DNA of 64,000 bases from Lepraria neglecta (Eukaryota; Ascomycota; Lecanoromycetes; Lecanorales; Stereocaulaceae), in assembly GCA_033220425.1 (NCBI GenBank), contig CM065648.1:3286001-3350000 (forward strand). The letters run 5' to 3'. Positions 43,721 to 54,296 of the stretch are shown piece after piece. The translations under genes were made by a program, and so were the position numbers. The first letter of the stretch is position 1. Each line of letters begins with the position of its first letter. The notes beneath the pieces were generated by a model. That model worked only from the letters and a program-made list of their open reading frames with translations, was not told the DNA's origin and ran no database searches.

Positions 43721-45181
43721 ATGTTCGAGGAACGCAGACACTTCCCTCCCCTCCAACAAGCAAGATCCGGGTGGGCAGAAACGCAAGTTCCCCCAGTACC
43801 CCTCCTACTATGTCTTAACGCTGACCACACTAAGGCATTATACGTCCTCCACAAACCCTCTGAGCTTTTCCGAAAACGGAAACGAGCACAAGAAGATGGA
43901 CGTCCCTCTCCTCGAACCTCGCCTCCAAGCTGCACTGCTGAGGGAGGACTAAAGAAGGAAGCGACGAGCGACACCAGCGAGAAGAACGCTGATACGCTCG
44001 AGTATTGGATTCGGACCAAAAGGTGGCCTAGGAGATACTTCGAACAGGATAGCCAGGTTAGGCAAGATTTCGAACACGACAGCTGGCTAGAGGAACAGAT
44101 GGAGCAGTCGTCGATCCCGGTTGTCCAGTATGTGGAAATCAATGGAATGAGATACCCGCGTCCCATCAAAAAAGCTCCCTCGCTCCGCCGGAAACAGTCG
44201 GATACAAGCTTGACTTGTTCTAGCGATCAGAAGAAGAGTGCTCAATACCGAGACATATGTTATAATACGTTGCTTGCGGCCAAATGGAGCTTTATATATG
44301 AATCAGACATAGGTATCACGGATGCAAGTAAAAGTCTTTGCCGGCGCCTCTTAGAATCTGAACAGGACGTCCCCAAGGATTCATTATTTCGCGATGATCT
44401 GTTCAACAGAACTTGCCGAAAGATACAAGACAGGAATAAGACCATGGTTATTCGTGATATCGCTTTGCTGATCGTTCCTTCTGCACAAATCCTAGCTATA
44501 TACGGTGCTACGCATCTCGATCATTTGAACGAAAGTGTCAACGAAGGCTGGACAGGCGCCATACCAGTGCAGGGTCCACAGCCGCAACCGGATTATTCCG
44601 TTGGATTCGGGCGATCCGCATTTACAGACGAGCAGCTTAACAAGCTCGATCCGCTCATCGGTAGCGTCTTTGATACCTCCTATTTCGTCGCAACCTACCG
44701 GATGTACTTTCCCTTCCTCACATGCGAGGTGAAGTGCGGCGCCACAGCTCCCGATATTGCGGATCGACAGAACGCCCACAGTATGACTCTTGCCGTCAGA
44801 GGTGTTGTCGAACTTTACAGAGCTGTGAAGCGCGAAAAAGAGCTTCACCGGGAAATTCTTGCCTTTTCGATCTCGCACGATTATAGCTGGGTGTGGATCT
44901 ACGGCCATTACCCTATCATTGAGGAAGACAAGACCACCTTCTATCGCCACCCTATCCATGGATTCAGCTTCACAACCCTGGACGGCAAGGAGAAGTGGAC
45001 GGCTTACAAGTTCACCAAGAACGTCTACGACATTTGGATGCCGATTCACTTGAAAAGGATCTGCTCAGTTATTGACCAGCTGCCGCCCGTGGATTTCAAG
45101 GTTTCCCAAGGATCCGAGTTGCAATTTACGGAAAGGCCTCTTTCGGAAGGTCACATGAGTAGGGATTCATCTGTATGTTAA
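43721..45181 (+). CDS. DUF7924-type fungal protein, PD-(D/E)XK-like motif
   Basis: Intact single-exon frame, 486 residues. The sequence matches a widespread multicopy Pezizomycotina family (DUF7924): EYWIRTKRWPRRYFEQDSQV, a basic linker with LRRKQSDTSL, VPKDSLFRDDLFNRTC, ILAIYGATHLDHLNESVNEG and NVYDIWMPIHLKRICSVIDQ. In the C-terminal half, PQPDYSVGFG (Pro290-Asp291) is followed 45 residues later by FLTCEVKCG (Glu336, Lys338). This is the PD...ExK arrangement of restriction-endonuclease-fold nucleases. The family's function is not established. The gene sits among relics, unlike its neighbours further right, which fits an accessory, duplicable gene. Domain name from memory of the family; nuclease fold is inference. 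Confidence 0.75.
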   Translation: MFEERRHFPPLQQARSGWAETQVPPVPLLLCLNADHTKALYVLHKPSELFRKRKRAQEDGRPSPRTSPPSCTAEGGLKKEATSDTSEKNADTLEYWIRTKRWPRRYFEQDSQVRQDFEHDSWLEEQMEQSSIPVVQYVEINGMRYPRPIKKAPSLRRKQSDTSLTCSSDQKKSAQYRDICYNTLLAAKWSFIYESDIGITDASKSLCRRLLESEQDVPKDSLFRDDLFNRTCRKIQDRNKTMVIRDIALLIVPSAQILAIYGATHLDHLNESVNEGWTGAIPVQGPQPQPDYSVGFGRSAFTDEQLNKLDPLIGSVFDTSYFVATYRMYFPFLTCEVKCGATAPDIADRQNAHSMTLAVRGVVELYRAVKREKELHREILAFSISHDYSWVWIYGHYPIIEEDKTTFYRHPIHGFSFTTLDGKEKWTAYKFTKNVYDIWMPIHLKRICSVIDQLPPVDFKVSQGSELQFTERPLSEGHMSRDSSVC

Positions 45182-46021
45182 AACATGGCAGCTTAAAGGT
45201 GTTAAGTGCATGAAGAGGAGGGTATGGGTTTATGAGTGCGAGGACGCTCCTTATGCTAAGTCTGTCCACGGTATAGAAGGAAAAACAACGCTGAAGCAAA
45301 TGGACTTGATTGGTGCTTAATAAGTAGTATGTAGCTTAGTTTGTTCTACTTGCTATGTTACGGAGCCTTAGCGCCTTAAGCGCTTGGCATTCATGTACTC
45401 TAGCAATTCTAGCTTAGCGAAAACAATAACTCTTTTACCACCTACAATGCGCACCATAGCCATAACATGCTAAAACTGCTATTTCAGGTGGTTGCTTGCT
45501 TATGTAGTTTGTTTTTCCTTGGGATATGCAAGACTACTTGTTTCTCAACGTTCCATGTCGAGGCGCAGCTCAAGCAAAGTCGCTGAGTTCCAGCCACATC
45601 ACCGCACAAACCGCCAACACAGCTGGTCAGTACAAAGACTCTAGAGTAAGAAAATTGTATGAATTTGCAACCCGCACAAATATTGAGAGTGGGCCAAGAT
45701 CTTGTGCCCTTTGCTGCTGTTAAAAGCCTTGTTTTGCCTTTCCCTTTCTCTCTTGGGAGCGCTCAGGGTTGCAGGGATTCAAGCGGGAGGGCATGATGGA
45801 CGAGAACATGCAGCATTGGATTCAAATCCTTTTCTTCTTGAATGCTGTGCAATGATCAGGTACTTTATCACTTATTCTTATTAAGTGACCAAACACTATG
45901 TTCGACACCTACACGCGGTTCCCTCCAACGACAGATTGACAAATGCGAATGTATAGGCTTCTCCAACCATATGAGTGACACAAATTGGCCGCACTCGTAA
46001 TATCGTGCTGCTTGAATCTTC
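45182..46021. other. Intergenic region
   Basis: AT-rich sequence with no supported gene between the DUF7924 gene and the Ser/Pro-rich gene. Short frames at 45526 and 45702 lack any motif. Confidence 0.5.
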
Positions 46022-46916
46022 ATGATGAGCTTAGATTGCAACATGGATTCGAGCTCAACGCCTGACCATTACAAGAAGGTCTTTCCCTCCAACTGGGTAG
46101 TAGCTACTCACTTCGACGAAAGCCATAATGTAGACACAGAGATGAGCGATGCTATTGGTATGTTTCGGACGCCTTGAACAAGATCATTACTACGCTTCGA
46201 GGCTCAAGCTAATGCTTATCTGAACCCAGGCTCTCAAACATTAAGAGACCGATGGTCTGCGAGCAAAGCCGTTTTCTCCAGGTATCCCGCCCAAGTCAAA
46301 GAGTCCTATACAAGATGTTATCAAGACACCTCAAGGAAGTGAGGATAATACTAGCGTCCTAATTCCTTGCTCCACGCCATCCAGCGGGTCGTCAAAGTAC
46401 AGCCTTCGATCCAAGTTCAAGAATCTTCTCGATTCGCGAAACAAAGACAAACATCAGTTCAATTCACTGAATACGAGCTCGCAAGGCTCTCTTCAAGTAG
46501 GAAAGGACTCGAACAAAACCTCGCCTCGGTCACCAAACTCCTCTGTCAAAACATCTCGCTCCCCAAATACCACCACTTCATCAATCCTATCGGGGTTAAC
46601 AACAACCGATTCTTCGGAAACGAGCCCTGATAACGGCCATTCGACCCAGCAACCAGCTCCGAATATAACAACATTCCGCTGGCCATCAGCCCCAAGCACG
46701 TTGACTGCACCGGGGTTAACCACGGTCGATTCTTCAGCGCCAAACTCGGGCCTGAGATTTCAACCCGTGCAGCCTGCATATCCTCCTCCCTCCAAAGCTC
46801 CAACTACGACTCTCACATCTTCCACAATGAGTGCTCCACCCCCGGCGCCATCGTCATTCTCCAACAACCCACAATTTGCACAGGGGCCTATCGGGGGACA
46901 GAACAGTGCCCTCTGA
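46022..46916 (+). CDS. Ser/Thr/Pro-rich disordered protein, spliced; possible premature stop
   Basis: Exon 1 is 46022-46157 (MMSLDCNMDSSSTPDHYKK) and exon 2 is 46246-46916, joined by an 88-nt intron (GTATGT...TTAAG). The result is 268 residues. The second exon is an uninterrupted 224-codon frame of low-complexity sequence: KPFSPGIPPKSKSPIQD, YSLRSKFKNLLDSRN, and a repeat-like pair TAPGLTTVDSSAPN / LSGLTTTDSSETSP. It ends at TGA 46914-46916. The same frame then stays open for another 44 codons (SSGPMSAVSGYSTSTTSD onward) to TGA at 47049-47051, with the same composition. The first TGA may therefore be a recent nonsense mutation, for example CGA to TGA. No domain is recognised. The 46022 start is chosen as the first of three in-frame ATGs. 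Confidence 0.5.
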
Positions 46917-47051
46917 AGGTCATCTGGTCCCATGTCTGCAGTGTCGGGCTATTCCACAAGCACAACATCTGATGTGGCAGATGTTCCGTCGAGGCTACCA
47001 TATCAATCCCCTGGGTATTCGCCCGGGGCTGGGGTATCTATTCGAGGCTGA

Positions 47052-47425
47052 AATGTGCACCTTGAGCAGATCATTTTGTCAGAAGTCCTTGGATTCCCCA
47101 TTTTGCATGCGGTACAAACTTCGCTTCTTCCCTAAGCGATAATGCATCGTAGCAGTAATTAGTCATGGTAGAAAAAACCAGGTTGAACGAAGGCATAAAT
47201 ATGACAGGCTCTCCAATCAACGCACCCTGTAGCTGGAAAATGCGACTGAACCTTTTGCCCTGGTCAATTGAGAGTTAAGTAACTATTCTGTAACGAAGAG
47301 CATCCCCACCGAAAGCACTCTCCGGCTAAACTTCGGTCGGCGCGTCGAAAACGCGCCCAAGCTGCAACTCTCCGCCGTACGTACACAGAAATCATGATAG
47401 CACTAAAACATTCGATACTACCACT
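47052..47425. other. Promoter region of DPB2
   Basis: 374 bp with no gene. It contains the MBF-like inverted repeat at 47339-47357. Confidence 0.5.
47339..47357. promoter_or_regulatory. MBF-like inverted repeat upstream of DPB2
   Basis: GGCGCGT and ACGCGCC form a perfect 7-bp inverted repeat with a 5-bp spacer, 69 bp before the DPB2 ATG. The ACGCG core is the binding core of fungal MBF (Swi6/Mbp1/Res-type) complexes, which drive G1/S expression of replication genes. Confidence 0.55.
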
Positions 47426-49825
47426 ATGGACGGACCCAACGTACCCGTCGGCGGGCGTACCGCTCCTCTCTTCCGTACAGCCCAAAAACCCCTGGAATCC
47501 AACCCTATCCCCTCATCTTCCCCAGCCTTCAGCACTCCAATCCACCCCATCCGCGCCCCAAAGCCCCCAGAGCCACCGAAACCCTCAATATTACCCATAC
47601 TACTTCCACCTGCTACCCTGCGCCCTCTGGCCTTCCGGACTTTCACGAAAAAGCACAATCTGACGCTCACATCGTCTGCACTACAATTAATTGCTACATT
47701 TATCGGCAAGCATTGCGGTTCGAGATGGCGAGAGGAGGGTCTCGCGGAGAAAGTGCTGGACGAGGCTGCCAAACAATGGAAGAATAACGGCGGAGGTGTC
47801 ATTGTGCCGGGTGAGGGGGAGGAGTTGAAGAATATTTTGAGGATTATAGAGGGGTCTATGAGTGGGGGCAAGGTCTTGCAAAACGGTGGGCTCAGCCGTC
47901 AAAGCAGCTTTGCGTTTGGGGCAGGAGATGGAGACGGTGTAGCTTCCGAAGCAAGGCCTGACGGACTACGTCGAGAGGAGAGCTTTGGAATGTCTGCTCT
48001 GGGAGTTGATGATGATGAAGAGACCGATGGTACAAAGGATCCGAGGAGGTGGTTGAGAGTTGTGGGAGCATTCGAACAGCCAAGGTTGACATACAACGTC
48101 AACCAGAAACATTTCGAGGTGGTGGGAGCAGCGCCTTCGTTGTTGCCAGATCCCTCACACAAAACGCACCTCTTTCGACATCGCTATAACCTCATTCATC
48201 AACGGCTACTTCGGAATGAGTCCTTCCAGACCTCCTCTGTGGCATCAGCTCGCACTAGCGCGTTGCAGCGCACTTCGTCAACGATAGCAACCCAGCAGCA
48301 AGCGTACAAGCTTACCCCAATCGCTAATCTCCTAGGCCGAACAGGCAGCAGCCATCTCCTGCTGGGTTTATTAGCGATATCTCCCACGGGCATGTTGACT
48401 CTGAACGATCTTACGGGGAGCATTACCCTTGATATCCAGCTCGCTAGGCCTGTGCCGGAGGACGGCGTGTGGTTTACTCCTGGAATGATAGTCCTGGTCG
48501 ATGGAATGTATGAGGAGGAAGGGACAGCAGCCGGACCAGGCCTCGACGGCAATCGTGGAGTCGGCGGCACCGTTGGAGGCAAATTCATCGCCTACTCTGT
48601 CGGAGGCCCACCATGCGAGCGTCGAGACGTCACACTTGGCGTCATTGGAGAAGGCAAAGACGGCTCATTAAAGGCAGGAGGAGGTTTTGGCTGGGTCGAC
48701 TTCCTCGGTGTAGGGAGTGAAAGGGCTGCTGGTTCAGCAATGCGAAAACTTGAAAAGTCAGTATTGAGAGGTGCTTCGGAGAGCTCGGCGGAAGGTCGAG
48801 GAAGAATAGTGATTCTTGGGGAGGTTGAGCTCGACAATGCGAGGACATTGCAAGCAATAAAGAAAATCCTTGCTATTTACGCTGCCGAGCCTGCAGATCA
48901 GACCCCAATGGTCGTCGTATTCATGGGGAACCTCGTTCGCTATGCGGTCATGACAGGAGGTGGTAGTGGCGGAAGCATTGAGTATAAAGAGTACTTTGAC
49001 TCTTTGGCTTCGGCCCTTTCGGATTATCCGACCATGCTCCAAAACACGACGTTTGTGTTTGTTCCTGGCGATAATGACCCCTGGCCATCTGCGTTCTCCG
49101 CTGGAGCTGCCACAGCACTTCCAAGAAGCAGCGTGCCAGAGCTTTTTACTTCGAGGATAAAACGCGCCTTTGCCACAGCAAACGCAGAGGCAGACAAAGC
49201 GAATGGCAAGAAGACAGATGGAGAAGCGATCTGGTCTACCAACCCAACACGATTGACCATGTTTGGGCCCGCTCAAGAAGTCGTGTTCTTCCGCGACGAT
49301 ATATCTGGCAGACTTCGCCGCAACGCTGTAAGATTCCGCCCCCTGGAAGAGGAAGCAGCACCGAATCCAGATGTCCAGCCAAGCGAAGATGCAAGTAGAG
49401 ACTCGAATGCTATGGATCCAGACCAAGCCCCAAATGACAGCATGGATGTTGACGAGGCAGTGGAGACAGCTGAATCACATATTCCAGCTCCCAAAGCCAA
49501 AGAACCTACCAACTCCGCAGGCTCTGTTGACCTGCACATAGCACGCAAGCTCGTCAAGACGATACTTGACCAGGGATACTTGTCACCATTCCCACTATCG
49601 GATCGTCCTGTCCTCTGGGACCACGCAGGGGCACTACAGCTGTACCCACTACCCACGGCGCTTGTGCTCATGGACCCGGAAGCTCCTTCCTTTGCAGTCA
49701 CTTATGAAGGCTGCCATGTGATGAATCCAGGGTCTCTTACGCCACAAGGTAGGAGAGGTGTTGCTCAATGGATGGAATATGACGCACGAACGAGACGAGG
49801 GAAGACAAGGGAAGCGAGATACTGA
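47426..49825 (+). CDS. DPB2: DNA polymerase epsilon subunit B
   Basis: Single-exon gene, 799 residues. Dpb2 is the essential B subunit of leading-strand polymerase epsilon and links it to the CMG helicase. The N-terminal winged-helix-like part is TLRPLAFRTFTKKHNLTLTS with LQLIATFIGKHCGSRWREEG. An OB-fold region lies around YKLTPIANLLGRTGSSHLLL and GSITLDIQLA. The inactivated calcineurin-like phosphoesterase domain follows: RIVILGEVELDN, VVVFMGNLVR, NTTFVFVPGDNDPWP (about residue 545), LTMFGPAQEVVFFRDD and GCHVMNPGSL. Disordered Ser/Asp-rich inserts sit near residues 150-200 and 640-690. The first ATG lies 69 bp after an MBF-like inverted repeat, in keeping with S-phase expression. Confidence 0.95.
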   Translation: MDGPNVPVGGRTAPLFRTAQKPLESNPIPSSSPAFSTPIHPIRAPKPPEPPKPSILPILLPPATLRPLAFRTFTKKHNLTLTSSALQLIATFIGKHCGSRWREEGLAEKVLDEAAKQWKNNGGGVIVPGEGEELKNILRIIEGSMSGGKVLQNGGLSRQSSFAFGAGDGDGVASEARPDGLRREESFGMSALGVDDDEETDGTKDPRRWLRVVGAFEQPRLTYNVNQKHFEVVGAAPSLLPDPSHKTHLFRHRYNLIHQRLLRNESFQTSSVASARTSALQRTSSTIATQQQAYKLTPIANLLGRTGSSHLLLGLLAISPTGMLTLNDLTGSITLDIQLARPVPEDGVWFTPGMIVLVDGMYEEEGTAAGPGLDGNRGVGGTVGGKFIAYSVGGPPCERRDVTLGVIGEGKDGSLKAGGGFGWVDFLGVGSERAAGSAMRKLEKSVLRGASESSAEGRGRIVILGEVELDNARTLQAIKKILAIYAAEPADQTPMVVVFMGNLVRYAVMTGGGSGGSIEYKEYFDSLASALSDYPTMLQNTTFVFVPGDNDPWPSAFSAGAATALPRSSVPELFTSRIKRAFATANAEADKANGKKTDGEAIWSTNPTRLTMFGPAQEVVFFRDDISGRLRRNAVRFRPLEEEAAPNPDVQPSEDASRDSNAMDPDQAPNDSMDVDEAVETAESHIPAPKAKEPTNSAGSVDLHIARKLVKTILDQGYLSPFPLSDRPVLWDHAGALQLYPLPTALVLMDPEAPSFAVTYEGCHVMNPGSLTPQGRRGVAQWMEYDARTRRGKTREARY

Positions 49826-51067
49826 GTAGAGTAAAGAGGAATGTTTAATGGCAGTAGAGACGAGCAATGACCTGCCAAAACGCCTTTCGATAGACAACGT
49901 TCTACAACGGATGCTCTTGCATCCAGTAAGCGCGCTTGAGCTCGATACGACATACAGACAACGGTACCGCGGGTGGTTTGCTTGATAAGACATATGCAAC
50001 GATCCATTATTGTCTGGGCAAGGTCTTTGTAACGCCCGTTGGGCGGCACATGTTCTCCAGCCGGCTGTATGATGGCCAGTGAGCATAACGATGTAGTACG
50101 CAACCCACTTGATTCTATGCACCGGAGGGAATGCCCCAGAACATCCCGTCTCCCATGGTTTAAATAGGCTTGCAGTAGGTCTCACACAGTTGCTTGTCAA
50201 ATAGAAGCGCATGACCACTCTCTCAGCCAGGCGCTGCCATACTTTGGGGAACGCTGGTGATAAAAGATTCTTGACCACTCGATTGGCGTCCGATACGAAG
50301 TCCTAGGGCCTAAAAATACTTGTTGACCTCGGTAGCTAACTCGAAGAGGAAACAGCGGTAATGGCGCCCATTCAGATGATATCATGGAGGCCAGCTCGTG
50401 TGCGCAGCAGAGCCAGATAAATGAGAAATTGGATAAATATCATACATGTTCATATCCGTTTGAGTGTCACAAAAACTGTGCCGTAGAAATCATCAAAATC
50501 TAAATCTTGTGCCGTCGCTATTCCGTGTTTACGCTGCCGATTGTCGCCTCGGAAGCCGGTCTTAAGCCCCTGAACTAGCGCCAAACATCCTCCACCTCGA
50601 GCCAAGACAAATCGACAGTCCTTGAGCATATCTCCCGCGCTTACTACTCTCATCACGCTCTTTCTGCTCGCATCGCATTGTCCATCATTCACTCTGCCCC
50701 TCATTCATTGTTGTTTATTGTCGCTCGCTGCATATACGGCCACACCAGCTCACTACACTCTTTGTAGCTATTTGATACGACTCCTTACGTTCTCTAGATC
50801 AAATTTCCCCTGTGACGACGCTTTGGTTGACCCAAAAGCCTCTGAAACTTACCTTGAAGATTATCAGTTCTGACCGACTTACATACCTCTGATCCTTACA
50901 ACGCCTACTTTTCTCGACATCTTTCCAATCCTTTGTCCGCCCGAGCATCGTTCGAGTTTATTTCGCGTATACGACCCTGACGATTCGCTATAGAAGTACC
51001 TGGAACAAAGAACACAGATTGCCTTTTTCGGCAGCCAGGGGAGGACGATTACATACATACAGCGAGA
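49826..51067. other. Intergenic region and 5' flank of the Flc/TRP-like gene
   Basis: 1.24 kb without a supported coding gene. The last 400 bp are pyrimidine-rich and probably include a long 5' UTR. Opposite-strand frames of up to 209 codons are mostly overlaps of the DPB2 3' end. Confidence 0.5.
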
Positions 51068-53414
51068 ATGAGATCGCGGCCATTTTCTCCATGGCTTGCT
51101 AGCACTATTCTACTTGGAGCTCTATCAGCGACGGGACTGGCCAACGACGTTCTAAGAACAAACGGCTTCACATCCTGCGTAGACAACTCAGAAATCACGG
51201 TCAACGCTCTCAACATCCAGTTTGATCGAACGACGAAGCAGATAACATTCGATGTTGGTGGCACCAACCAGAAAGTACAGAATGTCACCGCCTCATTGGT
51301 TGTGACTGCATATGGCAATCAAGTGTACCAAAAGGACTTCAACCCATGCGATGACGGTACAAAGGTCATCGAGCTATGTCCTGGTAAGTAATTGGTAGGT
51401 CTATATCTTCGTATCGCGAATGCTAACGCGAAACCTTTAGTTCCTGCCGGAGTCTTCGCAGCCCAGGGCGTGCAAAATGTTCCAGATTCCTTCGTTAGCC
51501 AAATTCCTTCAATAGCGTTCACCATACCTGATCTCGAGGGTGGAGCCAAAATGGAATTGAAGCCGCTTGATGGTGGACCAGACCTCGCATGCATACAATC
51601 AGATGTCACCAATGGCAAGACTGTTGAATCACCTGCAGTGTCTTATATCGCGGTGGGGATTGCTGGAGCTGCTCTCCTCGTCACGGGCTTCGCGGCAGCT
51701 GGTAGTGCAGGTACTACCGGTGGCCACTCCCCAAGTCCCAACTTCGGCGACGTCCTGGGTTGGTTCCAGTCCGTGGCCGTCAACGGAATGATGAGCGTGA
51801 ACTACCCACCAATTTATCGAAGCTTCTCCAAGAACTTTGCCTTCTCTGGGGGACTCATCCCATGGAACGGGATGCAGACAGCGATCGACAACTTCAGGCA
51901 GAAAACTGGTGGCAACCTCACTGATGACAGTGTGCCATACCTGAGTAATGTGTCCTTGGCTTACACCAGCGGTTCTAACGCTGGCTCGGGCATTGTCACA
52001 AAACGCTCATTCGACTTCTTCTTTGAACCTCATCTAGTCTCCAGAGATACCGCGGTCAGCGTCAATGGTACCCAAGCAGGCAATGGAACCGCCGCTGCTA
52101 CGAATAGCACTGCTGGAGATAACAAGGTCACCCACATAGTGCATGGGATAGAGGGTTACGTGGAGCAGCTCACCATCCCTCAAGCCAACACCTTCATGAC
52201 CGTATTGCTGATCTTTGCTATCGTCATCGCTGCAATCGCCGTCGGCATCCTCCTTTTCAAGGTCATCCTCGAAGCTTGGGCGCTGTTCGCGTCATTCCCT
52301 AAGAAGCTTACAAGCTTCCGCAAGCGTTACTGGGGCTTGCTAGGCAGGACCATCACCAACTTGATCCTGCTCCTCTACGGTGTGTGGACGCTCTACTGCG
52401 TCTATCAATTTACGAATGGCGACTCTTGGGCTGCTAAGACTCTTGCTGGCGTTACGCTGGGAATATTCACAGCACTCCTGGCTGGCTTCACCTTCCGCAT
52501 CTGGCAGATCGCTCACCGATACAAGAAAATGGAAGGTGATGCTTCAGCTCTCTTCGAAGACAAGGAAACGTGGCGAAAATACAGCCTCTTCTACGACAAC
52601 TACAAGCGAGGATACTGGTGGATATTCATGCCTGCGATCATCTACATGTTCGCTAAAGGCTGTGTCATTGCGGGAGGTGATCATCATGGATTGGCTCAGA
52701 CAAGTGGACAACTGATCATCGAGTCTCTGATGCTCATCCTGGTCCTTGGAATCAGGCCATTTGCAACAACGTCTGGCAATGTGATCAACATCTTTATCCA
52801 GACCGTTCGAGTACTGTCTGTCGTCTGCATCCTGGTGTTCGTTGAAGAGCTTGGGATCGCGCAATCAACTAAGACAATCACTGGTGTAGTCTTGATTGCT
52901 GTGCAGTCCGTTCTGACCGTAGTCTTGGGAATCCTGATTGCAGTGAACGCAATCATTGTCTGTGTCAGGGAGAATCCACATCGCAGACAGAGGAAGCAAG
53001 CTGGTACGTCTATTCAACCTCACACATTACTTTTTCAGGCCATCCACTAACAATCCCACAGAGAAAATTAACCGCGACCTCGACGACCTCACTCCCCTCG
53101 ACGCCCGCAACTCCCTCCTCATAGACCCCACAGACTACAACGACGTCAAGAATCCCCAAGTGAAAAGCTACCCAATGAGCACCTACAGCAGCCGCCGTAG
53201 CTCCTCTCCCGCCCCCTACCGCGACTCAACGCCCCCTCCTCGACGACCCAGAGGCGCTCGCGAGAGCTCCGACAATCTCGTCGGCTCAGCAGCAAGCATG
53301 GGTGGTCATAGGCATAACCGGAGTACGAGTCGTGGCAGCTACGGTATAAGTCCGCCGCCTGTCGGCAGGCAGCTTACGGTTCCTGATTTGGGCTACCGGG
53401 GCGTTGCGTACTAG
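51068..53414 (+). CDS. flc: Flc/TRP-like membrane protein (ML-like domain plus TRP core)
   Basis: Three exons (51068-51383, 51441-53003, 53062-53414) encode 743 residues; introns are 57 and 58 nt with GCTAAC and ACTAAC branches. Residues 1-26 are a signal peptide (STILLGALSATGLA). An ML-like lumenal domain follows (DVLRTNGFTSCVDNSEITVN, FNPCDDGTKVIELCPG, LACIQSDVTNG). The TRP-like core then has about nine membrane segments: MTVLLIFAIVIAAIAVGILL, YWGLLGRTITNLILLLYGVW and IESLMLILVLGIRPFATTSG among them. The tail is Ser/Arg/Pro-rich and phosphorylatable. Yeast Flc proteins act in FAD transport into the ER, calcium homeostasis and wall integrity; Pkd2 and TrpA relatives share the layout. Family firm, individual paralogue uncertain. 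Confidence 0.92.
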
Positions 53415-53994
53415 GACAAAAGATGAAAAGTGTGTATAGCATTTACATTGAATTGAGGAAAGAGGCAATCTTGCATGTTAGCGATTTCTTGATTGTCATT
53501 ATGATATAGGGCCCTGGCGTTGCATATATTGCGAGGACTGCGTGGCATATATCTTCAATTCCTTTACGGTCGATCGATCTGTCTGTTACTACATAGTCAT
53601 TTTAGTACATGGGGCGTGTGTGCATATATAGCAAGCAAGCATTCAAGAAGAGTGTCTACAAAGATCCAAGTCTGGCATGACATAATCGTGAATTCGTGGT
53701 CATGTAAAAACCGGTTTACTTCGCACGATCTACTCTAGATGTAACTAGAATTCATCGCCTGACACAATCGCCACATTAACGCCTGCATGACTACTAGGAA
53801 CGGACGCTAGAAAAGGACACTGCAAAGTAAGAGGAATGAGATCCTGCAGGCCAAAGCATTTTGATTTGGCAAACGCAGCATTCATAGACTCGCTTGTATG
53901 ATATGCATATGCGTCCTGAATATAACATCCTCCGAAGCCGAAGTCGGCCAGATAGAAAAAGGCTCGCTGCAGCTGCAGTAGATTTGCATGAGTT

Positions 53995-54027
53995 TTATCT
54001 GATCAATTTTATCTGATCATCTGATAA
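53995..54027. promoter_or_regulatory. Three perfect ATCWGATAA sites (iron-GATA type)
   Basis: TTATCTGAT occurs at 53995-54003 and 54009-54017 (both ATCAGATAA on the minus strand), and ATCTGATAA at 54019-54027 on the plus strand. All three fit the consensus ATCWGATAA described for SreA/SRE/Fep1-type repressors of iron uptake in ascomycetes. They lie 270-302 bp before the nicotianamine synthase ATG and nearest to that gene. Confidence 0.7.
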
Positions 54028-54064
54028 AGTCAGGCGTTGTTCTCGGCTCCCCTTGATGTGATAG

Positions 54065-54143
54065 TATGTGTACCCTTGGGCTCCCCGCTACGTGAATCCT
54101 GGTAAACATCTCTGCTCAGTCAAAGATCGTATGTGTACCCTTG
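54065..54143. repeat. 14-bp direct repeat in the nicotianamine synthase promoter
   Basis: TATGTGTACCCTTG occurs at 54065-54078 and again at 54130-54143, 65 bp apart. A second diverged pair (CCAATCATAC and CCGATCATAC, each followed by ACCCTT) lies just before the ATG, near 54235 and 54265. Confidence 0.6.
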
Positions 54144-54296
54144 AGTGCTCGGCCCCAACAAAGTTTGGCAAACAGCGAAAGGCCTGATTGCATCAAACTC
54201 CTCCAATCGAATTTGCCTTACTTCAAGAGTTTCGCCAATCATACTTCTGAACCCTTAAAAACTCACCGATCATACGCTTGAGACCCTTGATTCAAC

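Larger units (their letters stand above)
53415..54296. other. Promoter region of nicotianamine synthase
   Basis: 0.88 kb without a gene. It holds the iron-GATA cluster (53995-54027) and two pairs of short direct repeats (54065-54143 and about 54233-54288). Confidence 0.55.

Noticed and set aside
44492-45049. 185-codon minus-strand frame inside the DUF7924 gene
   Set aside because: Fully antisense to a clear single-exon coding gene.
49649-50278. 209-codon minus-strand frame near the DPB2 3' end
   Set aside because: Its first half is antisense to DPB2 and the rest has no recognisable motif.
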